Of a stretch of 64,000 nucleotides of DNA, positions 12,183-24,717 are shown in pieces. A program made the translations under genes and the position numbers. The notes under the pieces are model-generated. The model was not told the origin of the DNA and ran no database searches. It was given only the letters and a program-made list of their open reading frames with translations. Within the stretch, counting starts at the first letter, position 1. Each line of letters begins with the position of its first letter. The stretch lies in the NCBI RefSeq assembly GCF_001039355.2, contig NW_019775532.1:196355-260354 (forward strand). Direction: 5' to 3'. Source of the stretch: Lingula anatina (lineage: Eukaryota; Brachiopoda; Lingulata; Lingulida; Lingulidae).

Positions 12183-13380
12183 CTTAATTGATAACTGATA
12201 AAAAGAAAATTCAAAATTATTTTTCAAAACAGGCACCAAATTAATAATTTGTTCAAAACAGAAGTTTTAGATATAACTGAGAATAATTTTAAAGACAATT
12301 TTTATGATTATTTCTACATTCATTAACTTTATATAAATTTTTGTGTGCTTTGAAAAGAACAGATATAAGCTCAGCCAAACAAAAAATTGTATTTTCAATG
12401 TACTGTGCAGGAAGACACAAAATTTCAGAATCATCAAACTACATACTCAGTGTTTTTCAGACTTGTGAGTTCAACCCCTAACAAGGAGATTTTGGTTCGG
12501 TTTTGTTTACCTGTCAGTTAGCAACATTATGAGAAAATTGTGGACAAATATTGATAAAACATTCAGAAACTAACTGGAGTTGACCAAGTAAGAAACAATC
12601 AGATTTTGGTGGTGATCTATTGAATGACTAATAGTTAATTATTAATAATTTCAGGATTCAAGATTACTAGACAAACATGTAATATGAAAGGGATAACAAC
12701 TAACAACTCTGCCCCCCCCCCCCCAAAAAAAAAAGGGATTCTCCGGGGGTAAACAACAATTTTCCCATAAAATGTTACCAATGGTTAATGAATCCACTCC
12801 AACATTCAAAATTAGTCCGTCTTTTTATTCCTAAAAGTTTTTTAATTATCTCTCAATTAAGAGATTATTACTGAGGAATAGCTATCTATGAAGGTCCACA
12901 TGGTCTGATGGGAAGCACAGATTCAAGAATAATTGTGATTTTTGTGGTAAAATGGAATATATCAATTTCATGTTTCTGTGAGTTGTTTACGGTATATATT
13001 TATTGTGAAATGTGAATCTCATACGAACGGTATGAACAAATGGGTGTTAAGAATGGAAATAACTAATATGAAACACAATACTATTTACACATCAAATATA
13101 AACATAACTTAGCATTTCGGGCCGTTTAAGAGTGTATTAGGGTCTACCAGCACCATATAAAAAAGATTTCATTCCACTTTAATTTTTTCCTTTTTTTTCT
13201 TTGACACTGTTTATTCATTATTTTTATCGTACATTTGAAATTCTCTAATGAAGTTACGATTAGTTTAAAATCTTCTAACTGGACATCCGTCATTCCACTT
13301 CGACAGCTTCCGGGTTTTTAAAAATTATTACACGCGTTTATAGCCAAATGCTAAACGTGTTTTGGTTAGTTAATCGTTTG
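11570..13380. other. Intergenic region between divergent CIMIP2C and FOXM1
   Basis: Presumed head-to-head upstream region for CIMIP2C (-) and FOXM1 (+). Apart from the compound microsatellite at 12088-12178 and a C-run/A-run near 12712-12734 I see no gene or clear element. Confidence 0.5.
12088..12178. repeat. Compound (GT)n(GA)n microsatellite
   Basis: About 29 GT units followed directly by about 16 GA units. ORFs of Cys-Val or Leu-Ser repeats over it are artefacts. Confidence 0.97.
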
Positions 13381-13398
13381 GGTTTCCCTCAAACTTGA

Positions 13399-13556
13399 CC
13401 AATAGAAATATACGTACTTTATGGTATGTCTCGTGCTTTCTCGCGATAAGAAATCAAACGACGCGATTGGTCCCATTTCGAACGGTGTCAAACATTTGAA
13501 AAGATCTGGGTCAAGATGACTCGATAGGATTAAAACATTTTTTAAAAACCTGAATA
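13399..13556 (+). promoter_or_regulatory. FOXM1: Candidate FOXM1 core promoter and 5' UTR donor
   Basis: Two CCAAT boxes in opposite orientation (CCAAT 13399-13403; ATTGG 13466-13470) are followed by TTCGAA (13477-13482) and TTTGAA (13495-13500), which resemble cell-cycle homology regions. A good donor, ATA|GTAAGT, follows at 13557 and could end a non-coding first exon. CCAAT boxes upstream of a CHR are typical of G2/M genes bound by NF-Y and MuvB complexes, and FOXM1 is such a gene in vertebrates. The motif reading is seen; the function is inference. Confidence 0.35.
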
Positions 13557-13823
13557 GTAAGTATTTTTCGAACATTTTCGCTTGTCTGTCATTTTTGAAA
13601 GCATGAGAATTTTGAATGCAATAAATTCCTTAAGATTTCAGGCAAAGGAATTTTAATAAAATACAACTGACTGATATCATTGTGAGCACTCACTCCCATT
13701 TCACCAAATTTCGGAGTTGTTTCTTACTTTGGTACTATTATTTTGTTATAGTTATGCTAGGGTAATTCATGTTACCAGTGATGTATTTTTATTTGTCATT
13801 TAATTCGAGGTCAGGCAACTAGA

Positions 13824-16791
13824 ATGAACATCTGTGGACAAGAACCAGAAGGTGACATAGCCAGGAAGACGTTTGTTGTAGTTCTTAACCATGAACGAGG
13901 GACAGAAGAACACCATGGTACGTCATCCAACCATTACCCAAATTACACAAATTTGACAGAAGTTCAAACAAACAACAATCATATCACTGATCAGAGTACA
14001 GCATGTAACGCTGTAAGTAAAGGGCAGTGGCATCTGACAGTCTTACCCTCACAGCAGCAAGCGGCAGGTTATCAGGAAAAGCAGTCTGTGGAATGCCAGA
14101 AGTTCGTTCACTCTTCGTTAGTTGGCACAGGAAATATCAACACAACATCAACCCCCAGTATTATCAACAGCAACAAGGGGCAGTACATGAAGAAACTTGT
14201 TGTTGTACCCCTTGGAGAGAAGTCATCCAATCTTAGGTCCAGAGCTCTGGAATCTATTAACAAAGATATCCAACAACATGCAAATGAAAGTAACTTAGCA
14301 AATGATGGTCACATTGTGACTGAAGAAAGCAAGCTGCAAGAGACTGTCATTGAAATCACTAAAATTGGGGAGCCTCAAGTTGCTTATGAAGGTTTGCCCA
14401 TGTTTTCCAATGGAGGTATCAAGACAGGATCCATAGCATTTGACTTCAAGAAAAACTCTCCAATAACAACTTTCAGTAAAGACCAAAATATGATATGCCA
14501 AGACGCAGGTAGGTCAGTTAGGCAGGAAGAAGAATAACATCTTCATGTATCTTTCTTATTTGAAATTATGAAAGCTGGTTAGCTCTTGCTAAGCATATCT
14601 TAGAATTGTAATGAGGTTCTGTTGACTAAGTAGAAGAAATTAGATAACTTATTATTTTTTTTCTTGAAAATAAGCTTTATTTATATTCAATCAATTCTTT
14701 TTTTTTATCAGTACTGAAAATTATTTTGTTTAGGAAATTCCCCAACCATTTTGGACGAGTCTCTGACCAACATTCACTGGTTGGGGGACATGACAGGAGA
14801 CAACTTTGCCAAGATAAACAAAGCTCCCACCAAACATTATACTACGGATAAAGATGTGAAGAAAGTAAGTACAAACTGGAATTTTAAATGCTGTTTTATT
14901 ATTGTCTTTAGAGTGTTTTATTAATTTGATAACAGGTATTTAGACATTTTTATTTGTATAAAACAGAAAAAAAAGAAAACTAAATGGTTCTTAAACAAGA
15001 AAATTTTGGCCACAAACAGTGTACCATAATATCAAAAGTTCATTCTTTTTGTTCTTGAATACTGACACTTTATAAAACCATCAAAGCAAAACTGAATAGA
15101 ATGCTGTTATTTTCTTTTCCAGATGAATCGAGAGTGTGGTCCTCACAAAAGACCAGCCTACTCCTATATGCATCTGATCCAAATGGCCATTAACAGCAAA
15201 GAGGACAAGAGGATGACTCTCAGGGAAATTTATCATTGGATTGAAAATACCTTCTCATTTTACAAGCACACTGCCAAGCAAGGTTGGAAGGTAATAAACA
15301 GCAATGTCTACTGTAACTTAAATATGTTAAATGGTCTGTTATAAATAATAATCCAGTTAAAATGGCCTCCTCTGCTTAGCTGAAAGATAATAAACCCTGT
15401 TTATCAAACATTTAATTTGTTAATAAAAAAAAAATTAGCCACTATCATTATCAAGGTCAACTGATCTGATTATTTATTTAGTTATTTTATTATTTATTTA
15501 TTTTATTTCATTTATTTTTATTTTTTCAGAATTCAATACGCCACAATTTGTCATTATATGATTTGTTTGTGCGTGAGAAGACTACAGCCCCGGGAAAGCA
15601 TGGTTCCTACTGGACCCTTGCATCAGACTGCTCCAGTTTTAGACCACCTCCAGAGTTTGCTGTCACAGGTACAGAATTTGTTAGTGTTTCCTTAGGATTG
15701 TGCTGTGGACCCTCACTTGACACATTTTGCTTTTTTAGTATCCTGTCTACATGTAACACGTACTTTTGCACACGCATTTTATTTCTTAATAGAAAATTAT
15801 TTGAAATGGAGTATGTTTGCAATTAACTGTTTAACATTGTGCCTGTGCTGCCTTATTCAAAAAGTTGACTTTATAAGATATCTGACAACTTATAAGGGAA
15901 ACTAATCAAGACTGGGTGTGCTCACTAACAGCAATTGAAGTTTGATGTGATATTTATTGTAGCACCATCTAGAGCTGATGCTGATACATCCTGTGTGTTA
16001 TTTGAATCTGTGACCAACTCTCCTGGCTCCTCGCAGCCAACTCCTGTGGCCACCTCCACCCCCTCTCGGGCAAACCCCCTGCAAGTCCAAGGGGGTGTGC
16101 TAGGGCAAAGGACATGTACAAGATACAATTCTTCCAAAACAGGGCTGAGAAAAGGTAGTTAGTTTGGTATGGCTCTCAAAATGGTGCCCTGTGTTTAGGA
16201 TTCATGATGCACTTTTTTTTTTTTAATTTGAACATTTAATTATGCTGATTTAAGAGTTATGCACAAAAGCTAACTAATAGTGAGACTTCTAATTTCTTTT
16301 TTTTAAACTAACATACTGATGCAAGGCTCAGGCTGTCATATGTAATTTTTCCAAACTATTTTAAATATTTTCTTTAGATGGTTAGCAAAAACTTTTTGGA
16401 TTTTGGATAAGACAGAAAATATGCAGGCAGGGTCATGCTGAGGTCAATGCAAAATGAATAGAAATCTGTTATTTTATACTGTTTATATTTTTTGCCTAAT
16501 GTTATTCTGTCAATATAGTATGAATAATGAAATAGACTGCATAATTTTTCGCCTTATAACTGCTGTTATCTACACTGCATTTTTTTTTTCATTTTAGCAC
16601 CAGCACCAATACTTCCAAGACCTAGTCCTCAGACATATGCTTTGATTCCCATCCCCAACTTTGTCTCAGTTAATATGGCTGCCACACAGCTGTCACAGAT
16701 GTCTGTCAGCGCTGCCCCGCTAACAACAGCAGGCAAGTTAAAAAGACATGATGATACATTGTCAGCAGCATTTCCTTTTTTTCATTTAAAT

Positions 16792-16824
<33 letters not shown>

Positions 16825-17973
16825 CTGCTTCAGTCTTGTGCTTTGAAAAAGGTTTTTGGTTTTTAATAAAATGATGAAAAAGTTGGGAAATTACCTGCAA
16901 GCTGAAATATTATTTTATATATGATAAACAACAAATGACTGGTAATAAGTTTTATTGTTAATTTTTTAATGTAGCAAGAAATATAATATTTATCCTAACT
17001 TTTATCTGTCACTCTAGATTTTTAGTGCTAGAAACCACTTGTTTACTTTACAGGGAGCAAAGTGGATCCGGGTCCTCCATCCAATCGCAAGCGCCCAAAT
17101 AGCAGCCTAGAGAGCCAGGCTCCACGAACCAAACATGTCAAAATAGCACCAAATGTCCAAGTGTACGATGAAAACAACATCATTACCCAGGCATGGTTAA
17201 ATGCCAGCTGTGGGGATAACATCAGCATGGAGATGAATCGCAGGTATGACTCTGGTATAGATATGTCCTCAGGAAGATCTGGCAGTGATTGCAGTATTGG
17301 CGAGATGCCAAAGTCTGCTCCATGGCAGATTTCACCTAAACACAAGAAATGCCGTCGAAGGAGGACCAAGAGCCGTCTGGTTAGAACCAAAAGCTCTTCA
17401 TTCCTAGGAGGTCAGGAGGCAGATGGTTTGACTTGCAATACTCTTTCAGATTCCGCCTTGAAAAATATTTTTGAAAACCTTGAGAATGAGTTTACATCCC
17501 CCATCAGGAATCTACTGAAGACCCCACCAAAGCACAGGGACCCTCTTTCTACCTCAACCCCCTACAAAGGGATGTGTCCTGATGTAGAGCTTGTTTCCCC
17601 TATAAAGGGACTGACCCCCCTTCGCAACTCAAGTAACCTGTTTGACAGTGCCATCTTTTCACCACTGTCACCAGGAGGAGCCCATCGTCAACAACACAGT
17701 GACAACATGAAGATCTCTTCTTCCACTTACCTAGAGTCTAAATCTCCAGGTTTTGGTTCACTGGGAGATATTGGAATACCAGGGTTGACACCCATTAAGC
17801 CCAAACCTGACATTTTCAACAACAGTTTACAGATGGTGAACAACCAAAGTTTCAGCAAAATATTTGCTGACATGGGACCCCTGGAAACACTCTGGGAGGA
17901 AGGAGATTCCCTGCCAATAGATCTCAGTTTTTCAGCCATTAAAACAGATGCAGAGACTGAAGAATGCTTATAG
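13824..17973 (+). CDS. FOXM1: Forkhead box protein M1
   Basis: Seven coding exons: 13824-14508, 14734-14864, 15123-15290, 15530-15668, 15963-16154, 16598-16732 and 17054-17973, with consistent phases and 789 residues, close to vertebrate FOXM1. Exon 2 carries DESLTNIHWLG, the FOXM1-specific segment before the DNA-binding domain. The forkhead domain (about residues 279-360) shows RPAYSYMHLIQMAINS, KRMTLREIYHWIE, GWKNSIRHNLSLYDLFVRE and SYWTLASD; recognition helix NSIRHNLSL is intact. The last exon has clustered SP/TP sites (LLKTPPK, SPIKGLTPLR, LTPIKPKP) and an acidic, hydrophobic end with NNSLQMV and SKIFADM, like the C-terminal transactivation domain. It should be a nuclear activator of G2/M genes. 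The intron after exon 6 uses a GC donor (G|GCAAGT). The start is the first ATG of a long open exon; a 5' UTR intron is likely. Confidence 0.93.
16797..16823. repeat. (AT)n microsatellite in FOXM1 intron 6
   Basis: An alternating AT tract about 60 bp downstream of the GC donor of intron 6. Confidence 0.9.
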
Positions 17974-19290
17974 TATAAAAGTTTGCATCAAGTAATGCCC
18001 TTGCACTGAAAGAACTGCTGGTGAAAAAAGGTTTAGTTTGTCACTGGTATATTAGTAGAGAAAGTTTGATGTATTTACTACATGAGTGCATGAGGCTTAG
18101 TGATTATCTGGCTTAAATAGTGTGTAAAATGTTCATATATTTAGAAGCACTGTGTGTGTCATGGTGTGCCTGTAGTTAGCTAACGTCAAGTGTTTGTGAT
18201 ATATCTGCTCAAAATTAAGAATCAGGTAGCAGCAGGGTCTTCTTATTTTATTTCTTAATTTGTTTTCAAGAATTGTTATCAAATACTTCAGTGTCAAACC
18301 CTTTTATGGGACTTCAGCTTATTTAATTCATGAGCTTGATATAAGTATCTCCGTGTTTGAAGATTAATTTTACAAGACTGTATTACATAATTTATTTAAA
18401 ATATGTTTAAATATATTGAAAACCATAATGCTCCTTGATGTAAAACTGTCCATGGATGCCATTTATGGTCATAGCAGTTTTGTGATCCTGCCACTAACTA
18501 GAGTAGTAAATTTGAAACAATTGTATTTCAAGAATACAGTTTAGCATAATCGAAATCTAAGAGATTGCTACACAAAATGGTTTGATAGATGATTACATTC
18601 TTAGAGCTCATTTGATGAGATGCACTGTGTTTTGTTTAAACCTATCCAATTCTTTTTTTTTTCTTTTTGATTGACAGTATTAGTAAGTTAATATATTGTA
18701 TGGGCTTAAGCACCAGAATATTTCTTGGCCAAGGTATTTATATGCCATGATTTTTGTTTTAAGAGAGAAGCATTTTGAGTTGAAAGATTTTTTTTTTAAT
18801 CTTCAAATAATCTCATTTAGTCCAACTCACAGCAGCATGTTGGTGTAAGAATCTTGCTTTGGGGCAATGAAAAAAATTCATTCATTGATCACAATATATC
18901 TTGATTAAAAAATGGCAGTCATAGAAAAATTGTAATCTTCTTAAATTAAATATTTTTGCATGCCTAGGATACAAATTCTGTTCTAAGATACATTTTCAAA
19001 AATATGTGTGCTCTGTATAAATAACCCCACATGAATTAATGGAAGTTAAACATATTTTTTAAAAACATTTATTCTGTATTTTTTTTGTAAGATTTAATTT
19101 TTTTCCATTTATCAAATCTTGGCCAAAATCACTTCCCTACATATCTTCAGTTTGCCAAGGTTCTGCACTTCTTTATTATGTCAACCCGTAGAATTATATT
19201 TTTTGTAAAGTTATTTTGACTTATATTTAGTTATTTTATTTTTTGTATTTTTCACTTGTAGTACAATAAAGTACTTCAAATGTGATTAAT
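17974..19290 (+). other. FOXM1: FOXM1 3' UTR
   Basis: About 1.3 kb of AT-rich sequence after the stop, ending near the AATAAA signal at 19265-19270 (GTACAATAAAGTAC). No other gene seen in it. Confidence 0.6.
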
Positions 19291-19780
19291 ATAACAGATT
19301 GTAGTATGTCCAAACATCCTTTGCATACGTAACCATTCACTCGATTTCTGCCAAATGGAGACAAATTTGGCAAATGAAATTTTCATGTGGAATTTTTGAA
19401 TTTGAAACTATAATAAACAAGTAGTGGACAGTCCTGAGAGGAAATGGGACCCTGACGCGAAGCAATTCTAAAAGACGTATAATAAGAAGTAATAGTGAGT
19501 GATAGAAAAAAAAACGTCACCAAGAACTCGTTTAATCTTTTGATGCCAAAATCCTGCAGAGACCTTTCATTTTATCGGCGAATCGATGGCTCTTCTTACC
19601 CGTGTTTGTTTTGTCTCGTGAAGTTCAAATACTTTGACTGAAATAGCAACTTGTCATTTCATCATTAATTTTATCTACCTTGTCTCAGACATCAGGAAAC
19701 TGCCTGTACGACAGGTCGTGCCTTTTTTCCCGCAGGTCCTCTGGATGGTCAAGTTTAAGTGGAAATTCAATACATAATCG

Positions 19781-21298
19781 TTAATCCCACATAAACATAA
19801 GACTAGCAGAAATAAAATACTTCATTCGAGCCAGCACAGAATTGGAAGGATCCGCATATTTCTTGTAGTGCAGGTCCTCTGGAGTTTCTCCAAAGTTGTC
19901 CCCGTGTCTGTAGTCCCCCCAAGAGTGAGGATTAATTTGGGTCATGCGTCTGAACTGGTCTAATTTATGACACACAGAGTAAATTTAACTGCCGTGTTGG
20001 TTTCCTTAGAAAAATCCACTTCAAACTAGAAATATCTACTTTGTAAGACTAGTACAATGCTCCTTAAATCTTTACCAAAATATAAGATTTCATGAGAAAA
20101 TTTAGCAATTGTTTGAACAAATATAGTACCACCATGAAAATTTTGCATCATTTCCCAACACATGCTAATTTTTTACACATGCTCCTGTGAATCCAGGCCT
20201 AAAACAGGGATAAAAAACATTAAACAATGGTTTAGAATTATCACTGCTTTCACATAACTATTGCAAATATCATCTTGAGTATGCTGCAATGTTCTAAGTT
20301 ACCGAGTCCCATCCTCCGTGTTACATCCCTCGCCACCCTATACCTACTTCATTCATGTTCCTATAACATTCCTTTCCAAAATTTAGCTATTTCATGCAGC
20401 TTTTTTTTTTTTAAATGATTATTCTGAAAGTAGACAAATAGATGCTAAAAGCTGGCAACAAGAAAGCCATGATTTATACCACACCACATAGTGATGTTGT
20501 GCAAAAAAAAAATTCAGTTTATGTAACATCGCCAGGATACATGTAGCGGCAGGACGCATGACAGTGGCGGATTTAGAAGGGGGGGGGGCAAGGGGCTCCT
20601 GACCCCCACACTTCGGTTTCTGAAAAAAATATCACACCAATATTCCCCTTTTGAAATAAAAATTTTGACTAGCTGAATCATAGTTCTAAACCGTACCAAA
20701 GGGCACCGTTTGCACTCCAAAACACCAAAAATTTTTCAGGGCCCTTGAGCAGGCCCCGAACCCCACACCAAGGGGGCGATGGTTGGCTTCGCGTTTGAGG
20801 CCTGTCGTTCCGGACCTCTTCAAATAATCCCGGATCCGCCCCTGAAACCCATCAATTTAGGAAATTTATCTTTAATAAGAATACAAATATGTATCGGCTA
20901 AAATATTTGTTTTCATAGTTTTTTGTCTATTAAGGGTAAAGGGTAGAAATAAGGGAATGATCATACCTTCAATTACTCAATTTTCACAATCCCCTGTTAT
21001 TTGCCATAGATTGACATTACTAAATAGGCTTCATCTTTAAGTAGAAAAACAATCTAATTCTACGCACATCACACCATTGAAATCGAAAAGTAATTAACGG
21101 TACATGTTACATCAAGTGTTACTTCTTTACGTCCAATACTTAATTTCTCAGATCATTGGCCTTACCTCCATTTTCAGAGGGGGGCACCACCTGTAACTCT
21201 CTGCCGTCTATCCATAGCCTGGCCACCATATCCCACGATGTCCCCGCCTTGTTTTCTTGCTGCGTATCTCTAGCGGGTATTGAACAGGTACATGTAGT
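19781..21298 (-). CDS. Unrecognised small protein, last two exons
   Basis: Two minus-strand exons, 21166-21298 and 19781-19959, join cleanly: AAT GGA G|GTAAG to TTAG|AC CAG TTC, stop TAA at 19781-19783. They encode about 103 residues with TSWDMVARLWIDGRELQ, PPSENGDQFRRMTQINPHSW, DYRHGDNFGETPEDLHYKK and a hydrophobic, aromatic end (FISASLMFMWD). I do not recognise a family; the short W/Y-rich style recalls ciliary inner-junction proteins but no specific match is claimed. The upstream acceptor of the last exon is poor in pyrimidines. Start exon(s) not found; they would lie above 21.3 kb. Coding status rests on two compatible open exons with a good donor, and on the first of them staying open in the second copy at 24585-24717. 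Confidence 0.5.
20562..20844. mobile_element. Short inverted-repeat element (MITE-like), copy 1
   Basis: Starts CAGTGGCGGATTTAG and ends CCCGGATCCGCCCCTG, whose reverse complement is CAGGGGCGGATCCGGG, giving imperfect ~11-bp terminal inverted repeats. About 283 bp, G/C-tract rich, no ORF. The CAG...CTG ends suggest a hAT- or CACTA-like non-autonomous element; I find no clear target-site duplication. Confidence 0.65.
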
Positions 21299-21832
21299 CT
21301 AAGTATCGCTTACATTCAATTCCATGTGGTAAAAATGAAAACTCCACGCCAGTCAGAAAAATATGCTTCGTATAAGCTTTGTAATTTCATGTTAAGGTTA
21401 TTTAATCATTTTGGCTTTCAACTTTTTTACTTCTCACCCCAACCCCTGAACCCGTTGAGGCAGATTGTTTAACTCCATCTTCAGCTAAAAGTATACTTTT
21501 TCATTTTAGTTAATAGAGACTCAGTCTGATAACGTCCTCTTCATTTTATGGTTGTATACTTTTTGTTAATCGTTTTTTTTTAAATAAAAGACCATTTGGG
21601 TAATTGTAGTAGATGAAGATTATCAAAATGTACTAAATTTACTATAAGTTAACCTTTTACCATGAAACCTCCGTGTACGCAGGTCATACGTTGCCCTGAG
21701 CAAACAACCTTCTTCTGGGGTTCGCCTCCCCCCCTTTTCCGGCTACAGACCTGTTTATTTTGGTAATTAAACAACTTAAAATATCGCAGGAGCTGAGGGA
21801 GGTTACTCCCTACCTCCACCCCCCCCCCCACA

Positions 21833-21869
<37 letters not shown>

Positions 21870-22597
21870 TTTTTTAAACCATGCCAGTTCTGAACAGTGA
21901 AAAGGGGGACTATGGAGCCCTGCATGCCATCTTCTTTCAAGCAAATATAAGAAGTAGTTAAAATATTTGAGCAAATGTAAAAAGTAACTAAAACATTAAA
22001 TCACACCAAGTATATAATAATTTTCGTTATCCTTTCTCCTTGCAAAATTAATTATGCTACAAAAATACTGGACAACTCCACATAAATGTTTATAGCAAAA
22101 TGAATTATCACTTTATCTTTATTATCATCATCTGTGAAACAAAAAATGAAATGAAAGTTTCTTTAAAGTGCATTGTGGATCAGTGTATATTGTGAATAAG
22201 TGTTCCAGTGAATGCGGACAAGGTCGTCCAATGATGGCCTGGGGCAGGTTAGTAAACTTCAGGTTGATATCATGTCAACAAGATGCAAGAACACTGTCAA
22301 TCATAATTGGGGGAGAGGCATGCGTGGTTTCCCTCCAAAAACTATTATAGCCTAACATTGATTATTCCCTCCGAGGTAAATGCGCGTTTTTTTCTGTTTA
22401 AACAAAAAAGTTTAGGTATGAAACGCTGAATGCATTTCAAACGTAGGTGTATATACAATGCAATAATGAAATTTGGGTCTCACTCTCACACGACACCCCC
22501 GAGTTCAAACTGACAAGATGGTGACGACAGCAACGCCCCCAGCCGACAATCTAAGATTCGAAGTCTAAGAGCGGGCAATTGTGAAGCGGTTGCGAAC

Positions 22598-22910
22598 ATG
22601 TTGCGTTTCACTCCAGAGGAGTACAAAGGACGAGAAGTGAGAGAGATTTTCTTCGGGCAACCGCCTTCAAATCTCACGTGATCCTACGCCAATGCATCGA
22701 ACCTGAGGATAGTTTCTTTACTAGCACAAAACATCGAATGTTTCGTCTTTTCCTTATGGTGTGCTTCTCTGAATTTGACCCTTCAATCCACGCGAACTCG
22801 TCGCTCTGGGAAATGTACATGTACAAATAACACTCAGCTCTTAGACGTCGAATAAGCGCTGAAGAAAAAATTAATCGTAAATGGACTGAAATCCAAGCTA
22901 CTGGAGATGG
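22598..22910 (+). CDS. Candidate 5' exons of a cassette-array gene (copy X)
   Basis: Two possible exons, 22598-22677 (starting ATG, MLRFTPEEYKGREVREIFFG) and 22845-22910 (RRISAEEKINRKWTEIQ), join in phase if the weak donor AC|GTGATC and acceptor TCTTAG are used. The second ends in phase 2 at GG|GTTAGT, the same donor sequence as the cassettes downstream, and is in frame with type B cassettes. The first exon sits in a CpG-richer patch that looks like a promoter or 5' end. No family recognised; the weak first donor is the main doubt. Confidence 0.3.
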
Positions 22911-23334
22911 GTTAGTACCACCATGTCATACTCTCTTTTCATTTCTGTCATATTCCTCTAACCCCATGTTTCTAGGTCGTTTTTGAAAGTTGAATGCCCT
23001 TTGAGGCTAGAACTAAAACCTTCATATGCCCTATTTAGGTCACGCTTGTTTGGTTGTCGTGTTTCTCTTCTAAGGCTGATGTGCATTTTCTCTCAAGTGT
23101 GAGTGAGTGTTTTTCCCTTTTTTGTTTTTATGTACAGACACAGACATTGACTACTTTTTGGATCAAGAATTCAAGATTAGTAAATTTTTTAAGAGGGGAA
23201 TAGGTAGCCTGAAAAAAATCTAATCTTATTTTTTATTTCTTTTTACAGGACAAAGAAGATGATGAGCGACTCCATCCGCACAAAGACTTCACTTGTCGAT
23301 ACAAATTAAGGTTAGTAAAATAATTTTTTGGGGA

Positions 23335-23335
23335 N
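23335..23335. other. Single-n assembly joint
   Basis: One ambiguous base exactly where copy X ends and copy Y begins, the latter in the middle of an exon. Reads as a contig join, not a biological tandem. Confidence 0.8.
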
Positions 23336-23996
23336 ATGTCTGTAGTCTCCCAAGAGTGAGGATTAATTTGGGTCATGCGTCTGAACTGGTCTAATTTATG
23401 ACACACAGAGTAAATTTAACTGCAGTGTTGGTTTCCTTAGAAAAATCGACTTCAAACTAGAAATATCTACTTTGTAAGACTAGTACAATGTTCCTTAAAT
23501 CTTTACCAAAATATAAGATTTCATGTGAAATTTTAGCAATTGTTTGAACAAATATAGTACCACCATGAAAATTTTGCATCATTTCCCAACACATGCTCAT
23601 TTTTTACACATGCTCCTGTGAATCCAGGCCTAAAACAGGGATAAAAAACATTAAACAATGGTTTAGAATTATCACTGCTTTCACATAACTATTGCAAATA
23701 TCATCTTGAGTATGCTGCAATGTTCTAAGTTACCGAGTCCCATCCTCCGTGTTACATCCCTCGCCACCCTATACCTACTTCATTCATGTTCCTATTACAT
23801 TCCTTTCCAAAATTTAGCTATTTCATGCAGCTTTTTTTTTTTTTTTTTAATGATTATTCTGAAAGTAGACAAATAGATGCTAAAAGCTGGCAACAAGAAA
23901 GCCATGATTTATACCACACCACATAGTGATGTTGTGCAAAAAAAAAAATCAGTTTATGTAACATCGCCAGGATACATGTAACGGCAGGACGCATGA

Positions 23997-24276
23997 CAGT
24001 GGCGGATTTAGAAGGGGGGGCAAGGGGGTCTTGACCCCCACACTTCGGTTTCTGAAAAAAATATCACACCAATATACCCCTTTTGAAATAAAAATTTTGA
24101 CTAGCTGAATCATAGTTCTAAACCGTACCAAAGGGCACCGTTTGCACTCCAAAACACCAAAAATTTTTCAGGGCCCTTGAGCAGGCCCCGAACCCCACGC
24201 CAAGGGGGCGATGGTTGGCTTCGCGTTTGAGGCCTGTCGTTCCGGACCTCTTCAAATAATCCCGGATCCGCCCCTG
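23997..24276. mobile_element. Short inverted-repeat element, copy in duplicated segment
   Basis: The same insertion as at 20562 with the same flanks, carried along by the large duplication, so it is not an independent insertion. Confidence 0.65.
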
Positions 24277-24584
24277 AAACCCATCAATTTAGGAAATTTA
24301 TCTTTAATAAGAATACAAATATGTATCGGCTAAAATATTTGTTTTCATAGTTTTTTGTCTATTAAGGGTAAAGGGTAGAAATAGGGGAATGATCATACCT
24401 TTAGTTACTCAATTTTCACCATCCCCTGATTGACATTACTAAATAGGCTTCATCTTTAAGTAGAAAAACAATCTAATTCTACGCACATCACACCATTGAA
24501 ATCGAAAAGTAATTAACGGTACATGTTACATCAACTGTTACTTCTTTACGTCCAATACTTAATTTCTCAGATCATTGGCCTTAC

Positions 24585-24717
24585 CTCCATTTTCAGAGGG
24601 GGGCACCACCTGTAACTCTCTGCCGTCTATCCATAGCCTGGCCACCATATCCCACGATGTCCCCGCCTTGTTTTCTTGCTGCGTATCTCTAGCGGGTATT
24701 GAACAGGTACATGTAGT
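24585..24717 (-). pseudogene. Duplicate of the unrecognised gene's penultimate exon
   Basis: Open copy of 21166-21298. Its partner exon is only present as a fragment (23336-23390) cut by the assembly joint, so this copy has no stop-bearing exon. Most likely the other haplotype, not a second gene. Confidence 0.5.

Larger units (their letters stand above)
19905..23145. repeat. Large duplicated segment, copy X
   Basis: Nearly identical, with small indels and scattered substitutions, to 23338-26524. Differences include a longer (CA)n tract at 21833-21865 and a few inserted bases near 21005 and 22345. From about 23131 this copy changes over to sequence identical to 27632-27829 and then stops at the single n at 23335. 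It carries part of the unrecognised minus-strand gene, the transposon at 20562 and two candidate plus-strand exons. Confidence 0.9.

Noticed and set aside
20514-20720. Minus-strand ORF repeated at 23949-24152
   Set aside because: It lies over the short inverted-repeat transposon and its flank; repetition comes from the segment duplication.
22486-22677. Minus-strand ORF repeated at 25866-26057
   Set aside because: It starts from GTG, has no family match and is the reverse of the better plus-strand frame (MLRFTPEEYKGRE). Its repetition is due to the large duplication.
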